From positions 1-8,099 of the forward strand of contig CAKVCR010000121.1 of NCBI GenBank assembly GCA_934725835.1: 8,099 bases of DNA. Reading direction: 5' to 3'. This document shows, in pieces, positions 1 to 5,945 of the stretch. A program made the position numbers and the translations under genes. The notes beneath the pieces were generated by a model. It did no database searches and had not been told where the DNA came from. It saw only the letters and a list, made by a program, of their open reading frames with translations. This DNA comes from an uncultured Odoribacter sp. Its GTDB lineage: Bacteria > Bacteroidota > Bacteroidia > Bacteroidales > Marinifilaceae. The first letter of the stretch is position 1, and every line of letters begins with the position of its first letter.

Positions 1-434
1 TTATTAACGAGCTTGCAGAAGATGAATTATTGCTATTGAATCCTCTGTTACAGAAAATCCAACAGGAGTATCGTAATTGTTACAAGAAGTTGCCCGATTT
101 TTCTCCGGCCAGATATTTTACAATTCATACGGACCCTGAAATCTCTACTATTGTTGCAGATATTTTGAGCGAGCCTTATGAACTCAGTAAAATGTGGGTA
201 TTGCTGGATACGACACTACGTTCAGAGGAGAGTATGTTGACTGAACTGTTACCCAAAGTTGTGGATAATTATAAAATGAAGCGTGTTGAAATCCTATGCA
301 AAGAGGCGGATATTAAAATTCTGGAATGTCAGAATGCAGGAAACATGGACGAATTGATTGAATGGGTAAAGAAAAAGAATGCTATGACTAAAGTTCGGGC
401 TCGGCTGAATGAAAAATTAAAAAGGACGATTTAA
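1..434 (+). CDS. dnaG: DNA primase DnaG, C-terminal fragment (5' end outside the window)
   Basis: The frame is open from base 3 and gives 143 residues ending in ..LNEKLKRTI and a TAA at 432-434; the beginning of the gene lies left of the window. The catalytic zinc-finger and TOPRIM parts are therefore not visible. What is seen is an all-helical tail with the pattern NPL..KI..EY, then ARYFTIHTDPEIS, then an LSK, then acidic and basic helices ending near the C-terminus. From memory this matches the helicase-binding C-terminal domain of Bacteroidetes DnaG (typical pattern YF..HPDPEIS..A.D...YQLSK). In the family, DnaG makes RNA primers at the replication fork and this domain docks on DnaB helicase. 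The gene is convergent with the efflux operon and shares its terminator; there is no functional link. Because only the variable tail is visible, the call is good but not certain, and a second, accessory primase is possible. Confidence 0.72.
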   Translation, partial: INELAEDELLLLNPLLQKIQQEYRNCYKKLPDFSPARYFTIHTDPEISTIVADILSEPYELSKMWVLLDTTLRSEESMLTELLPKVVDNYKMKRVEILCKEADIKILECQNAGNMDELIEWVKKKNAMTKVRARLNEKLKRTI

Positions 435-448
435 TAGTCCTTTTTAAT
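416..448. terminator. Shared bidirectional intrinsic terminator between convergent genes
   Basis: A perfect 12-bp inverted repeat, ATTAAAAAGGAC (416-427) and GTCCTTTTTAAT (437-448), encloses a 9-base loop, GATTTAATA. Read on the plus strand, the core AAGGAC/GTCCTT stem is followed by a run of five T. Read on the minus strand, the same holds, and four more T follow the stem. The TAA stop of the primase gene lies inside the loop (432-434), and the stop of the minus-strand permease gene (455-457) is 6 bases beyond the right arm. It therefore fits termination of both transcripts. Termination is inferred from structure and position. Confidence 0.8.
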
Positions 449-454
449 CGGTGG

Positions 455-1192
455 TTATATGAATTTTTCTCGATTTTGCATTTTGTAAAGACCTACAAGC
501 AAAAATATAAAACTTGTTGAGAGTATAAACATTCTGTTGTAAAAGACGATGTTATAGAATATTTCTGGATTTTTATCCAAGGGGATATCGAATGGATTGA
601 GAAAAACATTCCATTTGCTCACACCTAATATGCCGTTAAGTGCAAATAGCAACATGCCAATAACTATAATTAACACGGCAGTTCCGTTCCCGTTGCGTAC
701 GATTGTGCTAAGCATAAAGCAGAGTAATCCAACGAATAAGGCGGGTACAATTGTTTGTAAAGTTAAGTTGACAGAAGGGACTTCTACTACCAACCAATTT
801 GTTACAATTGCTAAAAGCAAGGTTAATATAAAACAGATGGCATAGGCAATGATTAGGCGGAATAACCATACTTTGTATCGGTAATTGGGAATACCGAAAA
901 TGATTTCTATGATTTTGGCATCTTGATCATTTTGTATACCAAAGCACGTGGGATAGAAAATCAGCAGAATAGATGGTACCAGTAGCATATTATAGCCGGT
1001 TGCCATTGTTATTTCATCGTCCGAAAATAAGCTGATGCCAACTGTAATGATATAGAACCCGATTGCGCTTAATATGAAGTATACAAATTTGTTTCCGAAT
1101 ATAATTTTGATGTTATATTGGATTAGTTTGATGATTGGGGTTGTAATTTTGAATTCCATATTTCGACTGTCACTGTTTTCGTAATGTTTCAT
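455..1192 (-). CDS. ABC-2-type transporter permease, small integral membrane subunit
   Basis: The product is 245 aa with about six hydrophobic helices (roughly residues 36-56, 66-86, 108-132, 145-165, 170-190, 218-238). Between helices 2 and 3 lies DQDAKIIEIIFGIPNYRYKV (89-108), which fits the ABC-2 coupling-helix pattern (E..T.e.L...P.sR...l..K), the cytoplasmic element that contacts the ATPase in this family. There is no ATP-binding motif in the protein itself. Its ATG directly follows the TAA of the upstream RND-ABC fusion gene (TAAATG, zero spacing), which implies translational coupling and makes the fused ATPase the likely partner. No clear Shine-Dalgarno site is seen; the upstream is A-rich. 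A second ATG at residue 12 is an alternative start. The gene is visibly more AT-rich than the RND genes (one 60-base stretch at 1081-1140 is about 27% GC). It ends the operon, just before the shared terminator. Substrate unknown. Confidence 0.8.
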   Translation of the reverse strand: MKHYENSDSRNMEFKITTPIIKLIQYNIKIIFGNKFVYFILSAIGFYIITVGISLFSDDEITMATGYNMLLVPSILLIFYPTCFGIQNDQDAKIIEIIFGIPNYRYKVWLFRLIIAYAICFILTLLLAIVTNWLVVEVPSVNLTLQTIVPALFVGLLCFMLSTIVRNGNGTAVLIIVIGMLLFALNGILGVSKWNVFLNPFDIPLDKNPEIFYNIVFYNRMFILSTSFIFLLVGLYKMQNREKFI

Positions 1193-2053
1193 TTATTGTG
1201 TAATAATCTGCTCGTGGTTTGCCAGTTTCACACTTCTTAGCAGCCATAGGTACGAGTCCTCAAGTAGCGGAGCTGTTTTTACTGCATTAGGAACCGGCTG
1301 GTTCTCAGATAAACAGCGGACTTTGATGTTTTCTCCGTTTCTGATGTGATGAACAAGTAGTAATTCCGGTGGTAATTTTGCAAAGTCACGCGCCGGAATT
1401 TCAAATGTCCAGGTTACATCCTTTGCGATTTCAACCATGTCTGTCGGTGTGCCGTGATATTTAAGCGAACCTTTGTTGATGACTCCGACTTGGTTGCAGG
1501 AGCTGGCTATATCCTCGATAATGTGTGTGGAGAATATCACGATGCGATTGCGGGATAATTCCACCAATAGATTTCGAAAGCGGATACGTTCTCGTGGGTC
1601 AAGACCGGCAGTCGGTTCGTCAACGACCAATATACGTGGCAAATTAAGTAAGGTCTGTGCAATACCGATACGCTGTTTCATGCCGCCGGAGAATCCGCCG
1701 ATTTTCTTATCTTTATTTTCATACATATGTACGGCTTCCAGAACTTCTTTAATGCGCTGTTTACGTACTCTCGGGTTATAAATCCCTTTTAGGAGAGCCT
1801 GATATTCAAGGAACTCCCACGATGTGAGATTTTCGTAAGTGCCGAATTCTTGAGGGAGGTAACCAATCAGACCCTGTAGTTCTTCTCGTTTTTTCTGTGT
1901 GTCAATGCCATTGATGAATATTTTGCCATAGCTTTGTTCAAAGATTCCGCAGATAATACGCATCAAAGTTGTTTTACCGGCACCGTTAGGCCCTAAAAGA
2001 CCAAACATCCCGGTGTGTATGTCCATGGATACGGCATTTAGAGCCTTGAATGG
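1193..2053 (-). other. ABC ATPase domain of the fusion protein (main part)
   Basis: Residues ~1297-1582. It starts with ALNAVSMDIHTGMFGLLG and holds every motif needed for ATP hydrolysis: Walker A (bases 1970-1993), Q-loop in GYLPQEFG, signature GGFSGGMKQR, Walker B with catalytic glutamate E1442, D-loop AGLD (1445-1448) and switch histidine H1473. The signature reads FSGGM rather than LSGGQ, a variation seen in ABC-2-type exporters. The last ~85 residues after GVINKGSLKYHGTP form the C-terminal extension typical of ABC-2 ATPases. Nothing suggests decay, so I infer an active ATPase that works as a dimer, facing the cytoplasm. Confidence 0.92.
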
Positions 2054-5000
2054 TTTTTTCTTATAGCCAATGACAGGAATCTTGGTGGCAATTTGATAAA
2101 TCAGCTTTTTAATTTCGCGGAATCGTCCGTCTATCTGGTCAATCTTAATATTGTACTTGTGGATTCTTTCAGCCAGGTAATGGGCGGCAATGGCAATATA
2201 CCATAGTAATCCTAATAGAATAGCTACTCCGGAGTCCGAGAATTTAAGTGTCGCCCAGACTAATGTTGCTATCGGTGAAAGATAATGTATGGCAATATCA
2301 AGAATCTCAAGTATTCTACTCAATAAATTTCTGTTATTGTTACTAAAGTATTCGCCCACAATACGGATGATTTTTATTGTTAATAGCCAAGTGCAGATAG
2401 CAAATGTAATAGCCCAGAATGTTAGCGTTTGATACCAATAGGTGAAGTAGAATATAAAACAGGTTAATGGTACCATCCAGACGAGTGGCTGTAAATCTTT
2501 GACAGTGCGGTATTCTTCTTTCAGTCCCAGACGTTCTCGTGTGTGTTGTCCTGATGTCCATTCTCTTTGAAATTCATTGGGACGGCCATATATCTTCACG
2601 AGATTGCGGATTGAAATATGAATTTCTTGGTCTGGCGGGATAATCTTGCTGTTGGCTTGTCGCAAGCTGGTTTCAACGAACCAGGTTGCTGCGGGTATCA
2701 GTATGATGACACCGATAAGGTAGCCTATTTTCCACATGAGTGTCGCATTCAAAAGATGGATGCCGATGACAGCTACGACTAATAGTGTTATCTGAAGCAA
2801 CTTCATTAGAGGACTTTGTGTCCTAAGTCTGTGCAAGGCATCTTCCATCCCGGAATATAGAGTAGGGATTATGACTAATGTCAGGAGAGTGCTCATCGTC
2901 AGTCCCCCGATGACGGTAATGGCGAATGGGGCTCCCAGGCCGGAAACAAATTCACCTTGTCCCATTGCCAACGGGAACATTGCAACAATGGTGGTAATGG
3001 CAGTAATAAGTATGGGGCGTACGCGTGAAATCCCGGCAATGATTAATGCCCTCTGTTTACGGTTGCCTTGTCGCCTTAATTGTGAAGTGTAGTCAATGAG
3101 TATGATACTGTTATTGACAACGATGCCGATTAATATGATGACACCGATAAAGACATTTGCGTTCATCAGCGAATTGCTGGTAAATAGCAAGGCTAATAAT
3201 GAACCGATGGCAGCCAACGGTATGGCAAACATTAGCACGATAGGTGCTGTGACCGATTCGAATACTGAGGCCAATATCATATAGATAATGGCAAATGCGG
3301 CCAGAATCAAGAAGGTGAATTCACTGGTTTCATCTTCTTCGTGTACAATTTCAACTGCCACGCCGGTTGGGATATCTGTCTGCTGCACCAGCTCATCGAC
3401 TTCCATCCGGGCAGCTTCCAAAATGCTCTTGGATTCGTTTACATCTGAATTGAAGGTATAACTGACTGTAATTTCCTTGTCCTGATTGACTCGGATAATG
3501 TTTCCTTGTCCGCGTCCAAGGTTGATTTGGCTGAAGCTGCGTAAATCCGTAATGGAATGATTGTTATTGGCTACCTCCAGATTGCGTAAATCTTCCAATG
3601 TGCGTACAGGTTCTGCATCTTCTTGCTCTTCTCTTTCTGCCAATTCCTTGTCTTTGATGATTATATCATATTCTTCATCTCCGGCTTTGTATTTAATGGA
3701 AGTGGTGTTCTGTGGGGCAAAGTTGCTCAGTTCATTTGCCACATGATTGGGTGTGACGTCGTACACTCCCATCAGATATTGGTCGAATAGAATGCGTGCT
3801 TCTGGTCTTCCTCTTGAATAGCTCATTGAAGCATGACTCACGTTTTCCAGTTCTTCCAGTTGATATTCCAACAATTCGGCAAGATTGGACATCTTTTCGA
3901 AATCTTGTCCTTTTATGATTATCTTTTCGCTTTGGCTACCCATGCCCATTTTGCGCAGCAATTCTTCGCCGCCGCTCATCAAGGCGCTGCCTCTTCCTCC
4001 TTGGAAATTCTCGCTGCTTTCTATTGCCTGATAGCTTACATCGCTGATGTGTAACCCTTTTGTGTTATTTATAATTACGTCTTTCAGCTCGTTAAGGCTC
4101 TTGCCGTCAATCTTTTCGAAATGGTCTTTCAGTTTGATGGTGAGGCGGGCATCTGTTGCAAAGACTTGGGAATTGTATTGCTCTATCTCCGGAATCTCCT
4201 GTAGGCGTTCTTCGTACGAGCGGACGGTTTCATCCGTGCGGGTTAAGGTGTTGCCGTTAGGAAATGTCATGTAGACATTGAAGGTATCTGCCTCTATTTC
4301 TTTCAGAGTGTTCAACGTCAGTGTCAGTGAAAGAGCAAGAGTGGCTGCCAGTAATAGTAAGGCCGAAAATACAACCGTGCTCGGTTTTCGCAAGCATATT
4401 TTCAGCAGTGCAATATAGATTTGCACTGGACGGCTATGTATGGACAAGGTGCTGAAATTTACCTGTTCGCCCTGTTTTTTCATAAATTGGTTGACGGCCA
4501 TGGGAATTAGCAGTAAAGCGACAACCAATGATAATAATAACGTTGTGATGATAGATACGCCGATATGTTCGCCAATCAGTTTTAATAGAAAATCATCTGA
4601 AAATAGAAAGGGAAGAAACACGGTGATGGTTGTCAGCGTTGCTGCAGCCACTGCTTTGGAAACCTCTTTTGTCCCTTGGACCGCTGCAGCTTCACTTGGC
4701 ATGCCGATTGCCCGTAGACGGAATATATTTTCCATGACGACGACGGAATTGTCCAGTAACATTCCTACTGCCAATGCGATTCCGGTTAAAGTCAGGGTAT
4801 TGATGCTGATGTCAAAGAAGTAGAAAAAGTAGAAGGCTGAGAATACGGAAATTGGGATGGCGAATGCAATAAAGGTGACTATCTTGAAATTCCGTAAGAA
4901 TAGATACAGGATGAAGATAGCCAGGATGGCACCGGTAATGGCAAGATTGATGATGATATTGATGTTTTCGCTCATGGTTTCAGCGACATCTGTATCTATC

Positions 5001-5941
5001 AATATGGACACATCTTTGGCTGCCAACTCTGTATTTAGCCGGTCGATTTCCTCCCTCACTCGTTCGGAAAGAGCAATGATGTTTACCAGTGGTGATTTGG
5101 CGATGATACAGGTGATAACCTCTTTCCCATTGACACGGGAGTAGCTTTCTTCTTCTTTGATGCCAAAATTAATCTCTGCTATGTCTTTGAGTAATACGGG
5201 GCCGTCAGACACGACAATGTTTCCTAAGTCGTCAGTATTCAAGTATTCGGCAGTGACATTTACAAAATATCTTTTGGTATTCTCGTATACCGATCCGGCA
5301 AATGTCTTTTCCGACATATTGCCGCTGATAAGTGAACTGATTTGCGATGCAGTAATATTCAATGCTTTGCATTTCTCTTTGTCCAGTAGGATTTCGATAC
5401 TTTTTTGTCGCCCTCCCATGACATTGACAGATGCTATCCCATCGGTGCTTTCCAGTACGGGGACAATATCCGCATCCGTAATGTTACGGACATAGTCGAC
5501 ATCTTCACTGCTGAGTACTTGCAGTGTCATGAACTGGTCGCTTGCCATGCCGGAGCCGGCTTTACTGACTTGTACGGTAAATTCCTCCGGTAGGTTCTTG
5601 GTAATCGACTTGATTTTTTCCTCCAGTTTCAGATAGGCATATTTGATATTTGTGCTTTTTGTGAATGAGACGGTTGTATTGGCTCCTTGCGGACTGATTC
5701 GGGTATTGATTTTCTCCACGCCCTCCATTCCGCTGACGACTCCTTCTACCGGGATTACAGCTTGATTCTCTATGTATTTGGGGTCTAAATGGGTCTTTGT
5801 ATTGATATTAATGTGCAGAGTAGGATATTCTGCATCCGGATACAGCTCCATAGGCAGGTATCTGTATGAAAATAACCCCATCATCGTCAAGCCGATGAAG
5901 AGCATAGAAATCAAAACCTTTCGCCTAATCAATTTGTCCAT
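1193..5941 (-). CDS. RND efflux permease fused to extra membrane helices and an ABC ATPase domain
   Basis: The product is 1582 aa in one uninterrupted frame; a usual RND permease is ~1020-1050 aa. Residues 1-~1030 form a complete HAE1-type protomer: TM1 (~9-29) followed by LPMELYPDAEYP, a first periplasmic porter region, TM2-6 (~325-490) with TM4 motif GMLLDNSVVVMEN (D397, N398), TM7 (~523-544), a second periplasmic region (~545-872), and TM8-12 (~876-1030) with GIVVNNSIILID in TM10. Residues ~1047-1090 add two helices. ISIRNLVKIYGR (1109-1120) resembles the first ABC-ATPase strand. Four more helices lie at ~1151-1257, followed by an ATPase with Walker A GPNGAGKT (1317-1324), Q1364, FSGGM (1417-1421), Walker B ILVVDEP (1437-1443) and H1473. 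The ATG at 5941 is preferred over an in-frame TTG at 5965 because it gives the usual short cytoplasmic RND start (MDKLIRRKV) and a 4-nt gap to the upstream stop. In known families RND pumps use the proton gradient and ABC domains use ATP; the covalent union is unusual. Likely partners are the neighbouring RND protein and the ABC-2 permease. Confidence 0.9.
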   Translation of the reverse strand: MDKLIRRKVLISMLFIGLTMMGLFSYRYLPMELYPDAEYPTLHININTKTHLDPKYIENQAVIPVEGVVSGMEGVEKINTRISPQGANTTVSFTKSTNIKYAYLKLEEKIKSITKNLPEEFTVQVSKAGSGMASDQFMTLQVLSSEDVDYVRNITDADIVPVLESTDGIASVNVMGGRQKSIEILLDKEKCKALNITASQISSLISGNMSEKTFAGSVYENTKRYFVNVTAEYLNTDDLGNIVVSDGPVLLKDIAEINFGIKEEESYSRVNGKEVITCIIAKSPLVNIIALSERVREEIDRLNTELAAKDVSILIDTDVAETMSENINIIINLAITGAILAIFILYLFLRNFKIVTFIAFAIPISVFSAFYFFYFFDISINTLTLTGIALAVGMLLDNSVVVMENIFRLRAIGMPSEAAAVQGTKEVSKAVAAATLTTITVFLPFLFSDDFLLKLIGEHIGVSIITTLLLSLVVALLLIPMAVNQFMKKQGEQVNFSTLSIHSRPVQIYIALLKICLRKPSTVVFSALLLLAATLALSLTLTLNTLKEIEADTFNVYMTFPNGNTLTRTDETVRSYEERLQEIPEIEQYNSQVFATDARLTIKLKDHFEKIDGKSLNELKDVIINNTKGLHISDVSYQAIESSENFQGGRGSALMSGGEELLRKMGMGSQSEKIIIKGQDFEKMSNLAELLEYQLEELENVSHASMSYSRGRPEARILFDQYLMGVYDVTPNHVANELSNFAPQNTTSIKYKAGDEEYDIIIKDKELAEREEQEDAEPVRTLEDLRNLEVANNNHSITDLRSFSQINLGRGQGNIIRVNQDKEITVSYTFNSDVNESKSILEAARMEVDELVQQTDIPTGVAVEIVHEEDETSEFTFLILAAFAIIYMILASVFESVTAPIVLMFAIPLAAIGSLLALLFTSNSLMNANVFIGVIILIGIVVNNSIILIDYTSQLRRQGNRKQRALIIAGISRVRPILITAITTIVAMFPLAMGQGEFVSGLGAPFAITVIGGLTMSTLLTLVIIPTLYSGMEDALHRLRTQSPLMKLLQITLLVVAVIGIHLLNATLMWKIGYLIGVIILIPAATWFVETSLRQANSKIIPPDQEIHISIRNLVKIYGRPNEFQREWTSGQHTRERLGLKEEYRTVKDLQPLVWMVPLTCFIFYFTYWYQTLTFWAITFAICTWLLTIKIIRIVGEYFSNNNRNLLSRILEILDIAIHYLSPIATLVWATLKFSDSGVAILLGLLWYIAIAAHYLAERIHKYNIKIDQIDGRFREIKKLIYQIATKIPVIGYKKKPFKALNAVSMDIHTGMFGLLGPNGAGKTTLMRIICGIFEQSYGKIFINGIDTQKKREELQGLIGYLPQEFGTYENLTSWEFLEYQALLKGIYNPRVRKQRIKEVLEAVHMYENKDKKIGGFSGGMKQRIGIAQTLLNLPRILVVDEPTAGLDPRERIRFRNLLVELSRNRIVIFSTHIIEDIASSCNQVGVINKGSLKYHGTPTDMVEIAKDVTWTFEIPARDFAKLPPELLLVHHIRNGENIKVRCLSENQPVPNAVKTAPLLEDSYLWLLRSVKLANHEQIITQ
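2054..2803 (-). other. Linker of the fusion protein: two plus four extra membrane helices around an ABC-like strand
   Basis: Residues ~1047-1296, between the end of the RND part and the Walker A half of the ATPase. Two hydrophobic helices lie at ~1047-1065 and ~1070-1090. A soluble piece then contains ISIRNLVKIYGR (1109-1120) and a charged stretch to ~1148. Four helices come next (~1151-1170, 1172-1195, 1209-1232, 1236-1257), then a basic amphipathic segment (~1258-1296) leading into the ATPase. An even number of helices on each side keeps both the strand and the ATPase in the cytoplasm. Helix borders are estimated by eye. I do not recognise the helices as a named family. Confidence 0.75.
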
Positions 5942-5945
5942 ACTG

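Noticed and set aside
2804..2848. Internal ATG codons (residues 1032 and 1046 of the fusion) that might start a separate ABC protein, with a small hairpin (AGGAC 2810-2814 / GTCCT 2820-2824) close to the second
   Set aside because: No convincing ribosome binding site precedes either ATG, the hairpin stem is only 5 bp, and there is no stop that would require re-initiation. An internal product remains possible but unsupported.
4440..4823. Plus-strand open frame of 127 codons opposite the RND genes (and similar ones at 7627-8031 and 5157-5495)
   Set aside because: They lie antisense to well-supported RND coding sequence, show no recognisable domain, and their composition is that of a reverse-frame shadow.
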